Source: an uncultured Marvinbryantia sp. (GTDB taxonomy: Bacteria; Bacillota; Clostridia; Lachnospirales; Lachnospiraceae). Taken from it: a stretch of 30,036 nt of DNA. Made by a program: the position numbers and the translations under genes. The notes beneath the pieces are model-generated. The model searched no databases, was not told the origin of the DNA, and saw only the letters and a list, made by a program, of their open reading frames with translations. This document shows positions 1 through 8,237 of the stretch, piece after piece; position 1 is the stretch's first letter, and each line of letters starts with the position of its first letter. The stretch is taken from positions 1-30,036 of the forward strand of contig CALDMO010000048.1 of assembly GCA_937915375.1 (NCBI GenBank), read 5' to 3'.

Positions 1-21
1 TATCCTTGACATTACTTTTAA

Positions 22-87
22 GGTGAAGTGTTACCAATCATTGACACCTATACAGGAACGGAGCCGTTGAATGAAGCGCTGGGTTGA
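22..87 (+). pseudogene. Possible C-terminal remnant of an unidentified upstream gene
   Basis: The frame from 22 to the TGA at 85-87 encodes GEVLPIIDTYTGTEPLNEALG, which reads like the natural end of a globular protein. An in-frame TAA lies directly upstream (19-21), while the neighbouring frame is open from base 2 and reads ILDITFK, so the tail may be joined to its gene only through a frameshift. I cannot name the family. The window edge prevents any judgement of the rest of the gene, and a chance reading frame of 21 codons is quite possible. Confidence 0.25.
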
Positions 88-112
88 CAAGCGTACAAAG
101 ACTTAGTAAAAT
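84..112 (+). promoter_or_regulatory. Sigma-A-type promoter of the pur operon
   Basis: A perfect -35 box TTGACA (84-89) and a -10 box TAAAAT (107-112) are separated by 17 bases. The predicted transcript starts near 119, giving a leader of about 55 nt before purE. The leader opens with a small hairpin (TCAGG, 9-nt loop, CCTGA; 119-137). I see no purine riboswitch; the leader is too short for one. Confidence 0.7.
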
Positions 113-173
113 AAAATTTCAGGGATGATTTTCCTGATACTATTAAAAAAAGAAAAAAGGGAGAGATACGTCA

Positions 174-674
174 ATGACAAAAGTTGGAATTGTTATGGGA
201 AGTGACTCTGACATGCCGATTATGGCAAAGGCAGCCGGTATTCTCGACAAACTCGGTGTGGAGTATGAGATGAAGATCTTATCTGCGCACAGAGAGCCGG
301 ATTTATTTTTTGAGTATGCAAAATCAGCAGAAGCAAAGGGCTGGAAAGTAATTATCGCGGGAGCGGGCATGGCAGCGCATCTGCCAGGCATGTGCGCAGC
401 GATTTTTCCGATGCCGGTTATCGGTATCCCGATGCACACAACGTCGCTTGGCGGAAGAGACTCTCTTTATTCCATTGTACAGATGCCATCGGGAATTCCT
501 GTTGCGACTGTTGCAATCAACGGCGGTGCAAATGCGGGACTTTTGGCAGCAAAGATTCTGGCAACTTCAGATCCGGAACTGCTTGAGCGCCTGAAGGCAT
601 ATTCCGCAGAATTAAAAGAACAGGTGGAAGCAAAAGATGCACGCCTGCAGGAAGTAGGATATAAGAACTATTAA
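174..674 (+). CDS. purE: N5-carboxyaminoimidazole ribonucleotide mutase PurE
   Basis: PurE acts in de novo purine synthesis in the cytosol, forming 4-carboxy-5-aminoimidazole ribonucleotide. The 166-residue length matches class I enzymes. The phosphate-binding GSDSD motif is at residues 9-13, the catalytic SAHR motif at 37-40, and the segment GRDSLYSIVQMP follows as in mutases that normally work with PurK. No purK is in this window, so whether the substrate is N5-CAIR or AIR plus CO2 cannot be settled here. The start at 174 follows GGGAGAG at 159-165. It is the first gene of a purE-purM-purN-purD run behind its own promoter. Confidence 0.95.
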   Translation: MTKVGIVMGSDSDMPIMAKAAGILDKLGVEYEMKILSAHREPDLFFEYAKSAEAKGWKVIIAGAGMAAHLPGMCAAIFPMPVIGIPMHTTSLGGRDSLYSIVQMPSGIPVATVAINGGANAGLLAAKILATSDPELLERLKAYSAELKEQVEAKDARLQEVGYKNY

Positions 675-714
675 GCTGATACGAATATCATTATAAAATA
701 TGGGAGGATTTTTT

Positions 715-1737
715 ATGGATTACAAGAACGCAGGTGTGGATATTGAAGCAGGTTATAAATCAGTAGAGCTGATGAAGGAACATATTAAAAAGACGATGCG
801 TCCGGAAGTTCTTGGCGGCATCGGCGGATTTTCCGGAGCTTTTTCTCTGGAAGCGATCAAAAATATGGAAAAGCCGACACTTGTTTCCGGAACAGACGGT
901 GTAGGTACAAAGCTGCAGCTCGCGTTTATTCTGGATAAACATGATACCATCGGTATCGATTGTGTGGCAATGTGCGTGAACGATATTGTTTGTGCGGGCG
1001 GTGAACCGCTGTTTTTCCTGGATTACATTGCGTGCGGCAAAAACTATCCGGAAAAGATTGCTGAGATCGTTGGCGGCGTGGCAGAGGGCTGCGCACAGTC
1101 CGGCGCGGCGCTGATCGGCGGTGAGACCGCGGAGCATCCGGGGCTGATGCCGGAAGAAGAATACGATCTGGCAGGATTCGCAGTCGGCGTGGTGGATGAG
1201 AAAGATATTATTTCCGGCAAGGATATTAAGGCGGGCGACGTACTGGTCGGCATCGCGTCCTCCGGTGTACACAGCAACGGATTTTCTTTGGTACGTAAGG
1301 TATTTAACATGGATAAGGAAACGTTAAATACTTACCATGAGGAACTCGGCAAAACACTTGGCGAGGCACTCCTTGCGCCGACACGCATTTATGCGAAAGC
1401 TCTGCGCAGCGTTAAAGAAGCGGGCGTAAAGATCAAAGGCTGCAGCCATATCACAGGCGGCGGTTTCTATGAGAATATTCCGCGTATGTTGCCGGATGGC
1501 ATCAAAGCGATCGTGAAAAAAGACAGCTATGAAGTACCGGCAATCTTTCGGATGTTGGCAAGAGAAGGCAAGATTGAAGAACAGATGATGTATAACACTT
1601 ATAATATGGGTGTCGGAATGATTCTGGCGGTTGATCCGGCAGATGCCGAAAAGACAGTAGCGGCTTTGCAGGCAGCAGGCGAGACAGCGTTTATTGTTGG
1701 CGAGACTGCTGATGGAGAGGGCGTGGATTTATGCTAA
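715..1737 (+). CDS. purM: Phosphoribosylformylglycinamidine cyclo-ligase PurM
   Basis: PurM (AIR synthetase) closes formylglycinamidine ribonucleotide to 5-aminoimidazole ribonucleotide with ATP. The protein is 340 residues, the usual length. Visible family motifs are the N-terminal GVDIEAG segment, the ATP-binding DGVGTKLQLA stretch, GEPLFFLDYIA and GGETAEHPG. The start at 715 is chosen because GGGAGG at 701-706 sits at ribosome-binding distance; an in-frame ATG at 700 would place that site inside the gene. The 3' end overlaps purN by 7 bases, suggesting translational coupling. Confidence 0.95.
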   Translation: MDYKNAGVDIEAGYKSVELMKEHIKKTMRPEVLGGIGGFSGAFSLEAIKNMEKPTLVSGTDGVGTKLQLAFILDKHDTIGIDCVAMCVNDIVCAGGEPLFFLDYIACGKNYPEKIAEIVGGVAEGCAQSGAALIGGETAEHPGLMPEEEYDLAGFAVGVVDEKDIISGKDIKAGDVLVGIASSGVHSNGFSLVRKVFNMDKETLNTYHEELGKTLGEALLAPTRIYAKALRSVKEAGVKIKGCSHITGGGFYENIPRMLPDGIKAIVKKDSYEVPAIFRMLAREGKIEEQMMYNTYNMGVGMILAVDPADAEKTVAALQAAGETAFIVGETADGEGVDLC

Positions 1738-2366
1738 AACTGGTCGTGCTGGTATCCGGGGGCGGTACCAATTTGCAGGCTATTATAGATGCGATTGCTG
1801 CTGGAACGATCACTAATACAGAGATTGCGGCAGTCATCAGCAACAATCCAAATGCGTATGCCTTAAAAAGAGCGGAAGCGGCAGGAATCGCAAATGCTTG
1901 TGTTTCACCGAAAACGTTTGAAACGCGTGCGCAGTTTAATCAGGCGCTGTTGGCAAAAATCAAATCTTATGATCCGGATCTGATCGTGTTGGCAGGTTGT
2001 ATGGTGGTGATTCCGCCGGAGATGGTGCAGGCTTATCCGAACAGGATTGTTAACATTCATCCGGCGCTGATCCCGGCATTTTGCGGAACCGGCTATTATG
2101 GACTGCGAGTGCATGAAAAGGTACTGGAGCGTGGCGCGAAAGTGACGGGGGCAACGGTGCATTTTGTGGATGAGGGCACGGATACCGGTCCGATTATTTT
2201 GCAGAAAGCAGTTGCAGTGCAGGAAGATGATACGCCGGAAATGTTGCAGCGACGCGTGATGGAAGAGGCAGAATGGCAGATCATGCCGCAGGCTATCAAC
2301 CTGATTGCCAACGGAAAACTGGAAGTGCGAAACGGACGGGTTTACATAGACGGAGGAAACAGATGA
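1731..2366 (+). CDS. purN: Phosphoribosylglycinamide formyltransferase PurN
   Basis: PurN transfers a formyl group from 10-formyltetrahydrofolate to glycinamide ribonucleotide. The 211-residue protein has the phosphate-binding SGGGTNLQ motif (residues 9-16) and the catalytic triad expected from the family: N108 and H110 in NIHPALIP, and D147 in VDEGTDTGP. It starts inside the last codons of purM and its stop overlaps the start of purD (ATGA), so the three genes look translationally coupled. Identification is firm. Confidence 0.95.
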   Translation: MLKLVVLVSGGGTNLQAIIDAIAAGTITNTEIAAVISNNPNAYALKRAEAAGIANACVSPKTFETRAQFNQALLAKIKSYDPDLIVLAGCMVVIPPEMVQAYPNRIVNIHPALIPAFCGTGYYGLRVHEKVLERGAKVTGATVHFVDEGTDTGPIILQKAVAVQEDDTPEMLQRRVMEEAEWQIMPQAINLIANGKLEVRNGRVYIDGGNR

Positions 2367-3640
2367 AGATATTGATTGTGGGAAGCGGCGGAAGAGAGCA
2401 TGCAATTGCGTGGAAGATCGCGCAGAGCAGTAAAGCGGAAAAAATTTATTGTGCGCCGGGCAATGCCGGAATTGAAGAATTTGCGGAATGCGTAAATATT
2501 GGTGCAATGGAGTTTGAAAAGTTAGCGGCATTCGCAAAGGAAAAAGAAATTGATCTGACGGTGATCGGTATGGATGATCCGTTAGTCGGCGGCATTGTGG
2601 ATGTATTTGAGGCGCAGGGACTGCGTGTGTTCGGACCGCGCAAAAATGCGGCAATCCTGGAAGGGTCTAAGGCATTTTCTAAAGATCTGATGAAAAAATA
2701 TCATATTCCAACAGCGGCTTATGAAAATTTTGATAATCCGGAAAAAGCACTGGCTTATTTGGAAACGGCAAAATTTCCGATTGTTTTAAAAGCGGACGGA
2801 CTGGCACTCGGAAAGGGCGTGCTGATCTGCAATACTTTAGAGGAAGCAAAGGACGGCGTGAAAACAATTATGCTGGATAAGCAGTTTGGAGCTTCCGGCA
2901 ATTGTATGGTCGTTGAGGAATTTATGACTGGACGGGAGGTTTCCGTACTCTCGTTTGTGGACGGCAAGACGATTAAAACGATGACAAGCGCGCAGGATCA
3001 TAAACGTGCGGGTGACGGCGATACCGGTCTGAATACCGGCGGCATGGGAACATTTTCACCGAGTCCGTTCTATACAAAGGAAGTTGATGAGTTCTGTCAG
3101 AAATATATTTATCAGCCAACAGTGGATGCAATGGCGGCAGAAGGCAGGGAGTTTAAAGGAATTATCTTTTTTGGCCTGATGCTGACGGAGGATGGGCCGA
3201 AGGTTCTGGAATATAATGCCAGATTCGGAGATCCGGAAACACAGGTTGTGCTTCCGCGTATGAAAACAGATATCGTAGAGGTATTTGAGGCATGTATCGA
3301 CGGTACGTTGGCAGACGTTCCGCTGGAATTTGAGGATAATGCGGCGGTTTGCGTTGTCTTGGCGTCTGATGGCTATCCGGTGAAATATGAAAAAGGTTTT
3401 GTAATTCATGGTCTGGAGAATTTTGCAGACAAAGACGGTTATTATGTATTTCACGCGGGTTCTAAACGAACAGAAGAAGGTATTGTCACAAATGGCGGTC
3501 GTGTTCTCGGCGTGACTGCAAAAGGTGCAGACTTAAAGACTGCACGGGCAAATGCCTACGAGGCGGTTGAGTGGATTACATTTGAAAATAAATATTATCG
3601 TCACGATATTGGAAAAGCAATTGATGAAGCGGAAAAATAA
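2363..3640 (+). CDS. purD: Phosphoribosylamine-glycine ligase PurD
   Basis: PurD (GAR synthetase) joins phosphoribosylamine and glycine using ATP. The 425-residue protein starts with MKILIVGSGGREHA, the typical N-terminus with its glycine-rich loop. The ATP-grasp part is visible in LKADGLALGKGV, in TGGMGTFSP, and in the metal-binding EYNARFGDPETQ. The start at 2363 is preceded by GGAGG (2352-2356) and overlaps the purN stop by four bases. An in-frame ATG at 2273 lies well inside purN and is not needed. Confidence 0.95.
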   Translation: MKILIVGSGGREHAIAWKIAQSSKAEKIYCAPGNAGIEEFAECVNIGAMEFEKLAAFAKEKEIDLTVIGMDDPLVGGIVDVFEAQGLRVFGPRKNAAILEGSKAFSKDLMKKYHIPTAAYENFDNPEKALAYLETAKFPIVLKADGLALGKGVLICNTLEEAKDGVKTIMLDKQFGASGNCMVVEEFMTGREVSVLSFVDGKTIKTMTSAQDHKRAGDGDTGLNTGGMGTFSPSPFYTKEVDEFCQKYIYQPTVDAMAAEGREFKGIIFFGLMLTEDGPKVLEYNARFGDPETQVVLPRMKTDIVEVFEACIDGTLADVPLEFEDNAAVCVVLASDGYPVKYEKGFVIHGLENFADKDGYYVFHAGSKRTEEGIVTNGGRVLGVTAKGADLKTARANAYEAVEWITFENKYYRHDIGKAIDEAEK

Positions 3641-3661
3641 AAGAACAAGAGAGGTGTAAGG

Positions 3662-4729
3662 ATGAGAACAGCAGGAAGAAAAATACGCAGTGCGCTTCTG
3701 CTTGCGTTGGCGGCGCTCTTTATGACGTGCATGACAGCGACCGCAGAAGAGCTCTCAGGAGATAACTCTCTGTATAGTCTTGGACTGGAAAACGCGACAT
3801 GCGATCAAGAGTTTGTGTACTCTACTCTGGAATATACGGTTACTGTTCCAGCGGGAACCGAGGAACTTTATCTGTCACCGGTGACTTCTCATGCGGATGC
3901 AACGGCAGAAGTAAACGGTACGGTTTTGGAAAACGGCAGCGGTACGGCAACGATCACTGTAACGGCGCCGAACGGTGCGGTGGCAGTTTACACACTGCAT
4001 GTGATTCCGGATGTGGAAACGCCGGCAACCGAAGCGCTGACTGAGCCGGAGACGCAGTCAAAGGAAGAACGCAAGGCTGAAAAGGCAAAAAAACAGGCGG
4101 AGAGTGAAGAACAAGCGCGCATCGAGGCTGAATATAAGGCAAATCAGGAAAAAGTAGTAACTCTGACAGCTCAGAACAATGATTTAAAGGGTCGTATCGA
4201 TCTGCTTTTAAAGATTATGTACGGACTGATTGGTCTGGCAGTATTACTTCTGTTCTTTATTATCAATCAGAGTTTGAGAAATAAAGACTTGAAGGACGAT
4301 TTGAAGGATGCCAGAATGCAGGCGGATCAGAACTATGATTTCGCAAGAAAAGATCAGAATCTGCAGAGTGATTTCTATTATGAACCGATAAATAGAATGC
4401 CGGGTCAGATGCCGCAGCAGCCGAATCGGATGCCGCAGAGCAGACCGGTGACAGAGGCAACACAGAATGTACAGGCGGCGTTTGGAAATGCGTCTCAGGT
4501 ACTGCAGTCTCAGCCGATTCCGGGACAGGCAAATGCACCGGTACAGCATATGTCGGCTCCGATGCAGGAAACACCGGTACAGCAGGAAGCGCCGGCACTG
4601 TCGAGAAAAGAAATGAAGAAAATGGAAAGAGAAGCCAAAAAGGCGGCACAGCCGCAGCCGGATGGACCAACGGTTGTACAGTCAAACGTTGAGGAGCCGG
4701 ATGTGAATGTGGACATGATTGATTTATAA
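3662..4729 (+). CDS. Secreted/membrane-anchored protein with cadherin-like domain, unknown function
   Basis: A 355-residue protein of unknown function, 21 bases after purD and probably in the same transcript. Residues 1-28 form a signal peptide (basic start, hydrophobic core, ATA-EE cleavage region). Residues about 36-115 resemble the cadherin-like beta-sandwich domain of many Firmicutes surface proteins: SLYSLGLENATC, then LEYTVTVPAGT, then an ending in VYTLHVIPD. An acidic/basic helical stretch with coiled-coil character (about 128-178) leads to one membrane segment (about 183-203). The C-terminal 150 residues, predicted cytoplasmic, are rich in Q, P, M and A with a lysine-rich patch (315-328). 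The domain call is from pattern only. Nothing links it mechanistically to purine synthesis. Confidence 0.75.
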   Translation: MRTAGRKIRSALLLALAALFMTCMTATAEELSGDNSLYSLGLENATCDQEFVYSTLEYTVTVPAGTEELYLSPVTSHADATAEVNGTVLENGSGTATITVTAPNGAVAVYTLHVIPDVETPATEALTEPETQSKEERKAEKAKKQAESEEQARIEAEYKANQEKVVTLTAQNNDLKGRIDLLLKIMYGLIGLAVLLLFFIINQSLRNKDLKDDLKDARMQADQNYDFARKDQNLQSDFYYEPINRMPGQMPQQPNRMPQSRPVTEATQNVQAAFGNASQVLQSQPIPGQANAPVQHMSAPMQETPVQQEAPALSRKEMKKMEREAKKAAQPQPDGPTVVQSNVEEPDVNVDMIDL

Positions 4730-4748
4730 AAAGAAAGATACTTAAGAT

Positions 4749-4782
4749 AAGGCAGCATCTCATTTAGGGATGCTGCCTTATT
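4749..4782 (+). terminator. Terminator of the pur operon
   Basis: An 11-bp perfect stem (AAGGCAGCATC / GATGCTGCCTT) with a 9-nt loop is followed by TATT. The U-run is short but the stem is strong. It ends the purE-to-3662 transcription unit. Confidence 0.8.
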
Positions 4783-4817
4783 GCGGCTAGGAAAGGCCTC
4801 ACTTTTCTATGCCGCAA
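4783..4817. other. Second imperfect hairpin after the terminator
   Basis: Immediately after the terminator, GCGGC (about 4783-4787) pairs with GCCGC (about 4813-4817). Inside this, TAGGAAA can pair with TTTTCTA around a bulge. No U-tract follows. It may be a fallback terminator or a transcript-end stabiliser; I see no coding potential in the 4783-4890 stretch. Confidence 0.35.
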
Positions 4818-4893
4818 AGATGATCCGCCGCAGGAGGAGAAGACCGCACACAGATTTTTTCCGGGAGAGAGTTTTGCTTTCATAAATTTCCTC

Positions 4894-4921
4894 TTGTATA
4901 ATCGTCCGTCTGTGCTATAAT
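4894..4921 (+). promoter_or_regulatory. Promoter of the gntR-clpC operon
   Basis: -35 TTGTAT (4894-4899), 16-base spacer, -10 TATAAT (4916-4921). The transcript would start near 4928, giving a leader of about 30 nt. No CtsR-type GGTCAAA tandem repeat or CIRCE element is visible around it. The repeat of TATAA-like sequence just downstream (4921-4929) could be an operator for the GntR protein, which is speculation. Confidence 0.6.
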
Positions 4922-4957
4922 TTATATAACAAAAAAGATAGATGGGAGTGATGCCGG

Positions 4958-5338
4958 ATGATCATAGAGATTGATTTTCAGAGTGATGAAGCCATATACA
5001 TTCAGTTGACAAACCAGATAATTCTCGGTATTGCAACCTCAGCGCTGCAGGAGGGAGACGCGCTTCCGTCTGTGCGGCAGATGGCGGATGATATCGGCAT
5101 TAATATGCATACGGTAAACAAAGCGTATTCCGTTTTGAAACAGGAAGGATTTCTGCGACTGGATCGGCGCAGGGGCGCGATCATTGCGCTTGACACCGAT
5201 AAAAGACACGCTATGGATGAAATGAAAGGGGCTTTGCGTGTGCTTCTGGCTAAGGGATGCTGTAAAAATATTTCCGGAGAGGAAATCCACCAAATGATAG
5301 ATGAGATACTTGACGATATGAAAAATGGAAGGATGTAG
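4958..5338 (+). CDS. GntR family transcriptional regulator, YtrA type
   Basis: A 126-residue DNA-binding protein. Residues about 10-75 form the winged helix-turn-helix of the GntR family: IYIQLTNQIILGIA, then LPSVRQMADDIGINMHTVNKAYSVLKQEGFL. The short helical C-terminus (about 78-126) lacks room for a FadR or UTRA ligand domain, so it fits the YtrA subgroup, which usually senses little or nothing directly and often controls its own operon. It is the first gene before clpC, with a 4-base gap. This is the place where ctsR-mcsA-mcsB often sit in Firmicutes, so a role in controlling clpC is a reasonable inference. Confidence 0.85.
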   Translation: MIIEIDFQSDEAIYIQLTNQIILGIATSALQEGDALPSVRQMADDIGINMHTVNKAYSVLKQEGFLRLDRRRGAIIALDTDKRHAMDEMKGALRVLLAKGCCKNISGEEIHQMIDEILDDMKNGRM

Positions 5339-5342
5339 ATTC

Positions 5343-7790
5343 ATGCAGTATACAGAACAGGCAAATCGTGCTTTGAAATATGCGGAGCAGGCGGCAAAAC
5401 GATGCGGACAGAGTTATATTGGCTCCGAACATTTGCTGCTTGGACTGCTGAAAGAAGAGCGGGGAATGGCTTCGGTGATTCTGCGCGGTCATAATGTGAC
5501 GGAAAAAAAAGTAACAGAACTGATCAAAGACCTGATTGTACCGGAAGGGATGACAAAGCTTGCGGGCGGTATGCGGTTTTCACCCCGTGCGGATGAAATT
5601 CTTATTCGTACCGAGGATGAGGCGCGTTTCTTTGGACAAAAAGAGATCGGTACGGAGCATATCCTGCTTGCTCTCTTAAAGGATGTGGATTGTGTGGCTA
5701 TGCGGCTGATGCATACGATGGGCGTCCAGGTGCAGAAACTTTTTATGGAAGTACTGGAATCTGCCGGACTGGATGAGGGACGCTATAAAGAATACGCGCA
5801 GCAGGCAAAAGGCGGTATACAGCAGCCGATCGATACACTGGAAAAATACAGCCGCAATCTGACGGAGCAGGCCGCAGAGCATAAGCTTGACCCGGTTGTG
5901 GGCAGAGAGCAGGAGATTCAGCGTATTATCCAGATTTTGGGCCGCAGGACAAAAAATAATCCATGTCTGATCGGGGAGCCGGGCGTTGGCAAAACGGCGA
6001 TTGTTGAAGGATTGGCGCAGCGTATTGTGGCGGGAAATGTTCCGGATACGATTCGCGGAAAACAGATTTATACGCTTGATATGGCAGCGATGGTAGCTGG
6101 TTCCAAATATCGGGGCGAATTTGAAGAGCGCATTAAAAAGGTGATCCAGGAGGTCAGCGCGCGCGATGATGTGCTGCTGTTTATTGATGAGCTGCATACT
6201 ATTATTGGCGCAGGCAGCGCGGAAGGAACCATGGACGCGTCGAATATTTTAAAACCGGCGCTTTCCCGCGGGGAGATGCAGCTGATCGGAGCAACGACGA
6301 TCACAGAATATCGTAAATATATCGAAAAAGATCCGGCGCTGGAACGACGTTTTCAGTCTGTTTCAGTTGAGGAACCGAAAGAAGGGGATGCAATTGCGAT
6401 CCTGCAGGGACTACGTGAGAATTATGAAAAGCATCATGGTGTAGTGATTACGGATGAGGCAATTACGGCGGCGGTACAGTATTCAGCGCGCTATATCACG
6501 GATCGGTGTCTGCCGGATAAAGCAATTGACCTAATCGATGAAGCGGCTTCCGGTAAGCAGATTTTCCATGCAGCCGTTCCGGGAAATTTGGAAGAAATGC
6601 AGGATTCGATTGATGAATTGTCAGAAAAGAAAGAACAGGCAATCATCCACGGAAACTGGGAAGAAGCAGCGGAACTGAACCGTGTGCAGGAAAAGATGAT
6701 TAAAAAGCTTACGGATACGCGCAGAAGGCTGGAACGCAGAGACGATACGAAAAAGCCGGAGATTACAGAGAGCGATATTGCGGCGATTGTTTCTCTATGG
6801 ACGAAGATACCAGTACAGAAACTGGAGGTAAAAGAGACGAAACGTCTGCTGAAACTGGAGGAAACGCTGCATAAGCGGGTGATCGGACAGGATGAGGCAG
6901 TTACGGCTGTGGCGAAAGCAATCAAACGCGGGCGCGTGGGCTTAAAAGATCCAAACCGTCCGATTGGTTCTTTTCTGTTTCTTGGTCCGACCGGTGTTGG
7001 CAAAACAGAATTGTCCAAGGTACTGGCAGATGTGGTATTCGGCAGCGAACAAGCGATGATCCGTATTGATATGTCAGAATATATGGAGAAGCACAGTGTT
7101 TCCAGACTGGTAGGTTCTCCGCCGGGATATGTCGGATATGAAGAGGGCGGACAGCTTAGTGAAAAAGTACGCCGTAATCCTTACTCTGTGATTTTGCTTG
7201 ATGAGATTGAAAAAGCGCACCCGGATGTGTTCAACATTCTTCTGCAGGTGCTGGATGACGGTCATATCACCGATTCGCAGGGGCGCAAGGTTGATTTCAA
7301 AAATACGATCATCATCATGACCTCAAACGCTGGAGCACAGGCAATTGTGGAACCGAAAAAGCTCGGTTTCGCTGCAAGCGATGACGAAAAGCAGAATTAT
7401 CAGCGTATGAAAGGCAGTGTGATGGAAGAAGTGAAGCGCCTTTTCAAGCCGGAATTTTTGAACCGTATTGATGAGGTGATTGTGTTCCATTCATTGAATA
7501 AAGAGGAGATTGAACGGATTGTATCGCTGCTGTTCGATGGTTTTGCAGAACGCTGCAGGAAACAGATGGATATTACTTTGAAGGTGCGCAGCAGTGTGAA
7601 AAAGTATATTGCCGAAATTGGATTTGATCCGAAATTCGGAGCAAGACCGCTGAAACGGGCTATTCAGACAAAGGTTGAGGATCTGCTGGCGGAAGAGATT
7701 CTGGAGGGCAGGATTGCAGCCGGGGACAGTGTGACACTGACGATGGCCAAAGGCAAGATAAAATTTGAGAAAAAGCCGGAGACGGCATAA
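5343..7790 (+). CDS. clpC: ATP-dependent Clp protease ATPase subunit ClpC
   Basis: A hexameric AAA+ unfoldase of 815 residues that feeds proteins to ClpP. The order is a double Clp_N repeat (about 1-140), AAA domain 1 with Walker A GEPGVGKT (211-218) and Walker B LLFIDE, a middle domain containing a UVR-like motif (about 419-455), then AAA domain 2 with GPTGVGKT (548-555) and ILLDEIEK. The tripeptide LGF (674-676) lies where the ClpP-docking loop is expected, arguing for a true ClpP partner rather than a ClpB disaggregase. The start at 5343 uses GGAAGGA (5328-5334). An in-frame ATG at 5325 would overlap gntR and lacks a site. McsA and McsB, the usual adaptor pair, are not adjacent. Confidence 0.93.
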   Translation: MQYTEQANRALKYAEQAAKRCGQSYIGSEHLLLGLLKEERGMASVILRGHNVTEKKVTELIKDLIVPEGMTKLAGGMRFSPRADEILIRTEDEARFFGQKEIGTEHILLALLKDVDCVAMRLMHTMGVQVQKLFMEVLESAGLDEGRYKEYAQQAKGGIQQPIDTLEKYSRNLTEQAAEHKLDPVVGREQEIQRIIQILGRRTKNNPCLIGEPGVGKTAIVEGLAQRIVAGNVPDTIRGKQIYTLDMAAMVAGSKYRGEFEERIKKVIQEVSARDDVLLFIDELHTIIGAGSAEGTMDASNILKPALSRGEMQLIGATTITEYRKYIEKDPALERRFQSVSVEEPKEGDAIAILQGLRENYEKHHGVVITDEAITAAVQYSARYITDRCLPDKAIDLIDEAASGKQIFHAAVPGNLEEMQDSIDELSEKKEQAIIHGNWEEAAELNRVQEKMIKKLTDTRRRLERRDDTKKPEITESDIAAIVSLWTKIPVQKLEVKETKRLLKLEETLHKRVIGQDEAVTAVAKAIKRGRVGLKDPNRPIGSFLFLGPTGVGKTELSKVLADVVFGSEQAMIRIDMSEYMEKHSVSRLVGSPPGYVGYEEGGQLSEKVRRNPYSVILLDEIEKAHPDVFNILLQVLDDGHITDSQGRKVDFKNTIIIMTSNAGAQAIVEPKKLGFAASDDEKQNYQRMKGSVMEEVKRLFKPEFLNRIDEVIVFHSLNKEEIERIVSLLFDGFAERCRKQMDITLKVRSSVKKYIAEIGFDPKFGARPLKRAIQTKVEDLLAEEILEGRIAAGDSVTLTMAKGKIKFEKKPETA

Positions 7791-7829
7791 TAACGAAAAA
7801 ATACGAAAAAGATAAGGGAGGATTTCACA

Positions 7830-8234
7830 ATGGCAGAAATGATTATTCGCAGAGAGGAAGACGGAACGATCAGTTTCGGAAATTATGAGCTGGATCAGAA
7901 AACAAAGGTGTCTGATTTTGAGAATGCAGGCGATATTTACAAGGTAAAAACCTTTAAAGAAATCACAAAGATGGAAAAGAATGAGATGTTTGTTTATGAA
8001 TCGGTTCCGGGTACAGCCGTCAGCCACATGAGCGCTGACGCGGACGGTATGGCATTTCAGGTAGAGGGCGCGCAGGATGCGCAGATTACAGTCGGTCTGG
8101 AAGAGGAAACTGTTTACCGGATTTTTGTGGATGGCGAAGACATCGGCACAATGAAAACAAATTTAGGCGGTAAGCTTTCCGTGAATGTGGAACTGGAACC
8201 AGGCAAAACTGTTTCCGTGAAGATTGTGAAATAA
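7830..8234 (+). CDS. Conserved small protein of unknown function between clpC and radA
   Basis: A 134-residue acidic protein preceded by an excellent ribosome binding site (GGGAGG, 7815-7820). There is no signal peptide or membrane segment. The N-terminus (MIIRREEDGTISFGNYEL) and the C-terminal half (about 85-134, alternating hydrophobic residues with VYRIFVDGEDIG and LGGKLSVNVEL) suggest an all-beta fold. I recall similar Lachnospiraceae proteins carrying the automatic label 'endosialidase', but I see no hydrolase active-site pattern and do not adopt that function. It ends 3 bases before radA, so the two are probably co-expressed. Confidence 0.75.
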   Translation: MAEMIIRREEDGTISFGNYELDQKTKVSDFENAGDIYKVKTFKEITKMEKNEMFVYESVPGTAVSHMSADADGMAFQVEGAQDAQITVGLEEETVYRIFVDGEDIGTMKTNLGGKLSVNVELEPGKTVSVKIVK

Positions 8235-8237
8235 CAT

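Noticed and set aside
1905..2654. Minus-strand open frame of 249 codons opposite purN/purD
   Set aside because: It lies antisense to two certain genes, is rich in His, Arg and Leu as expected of a mirrored frame, and has no recognisable domain.
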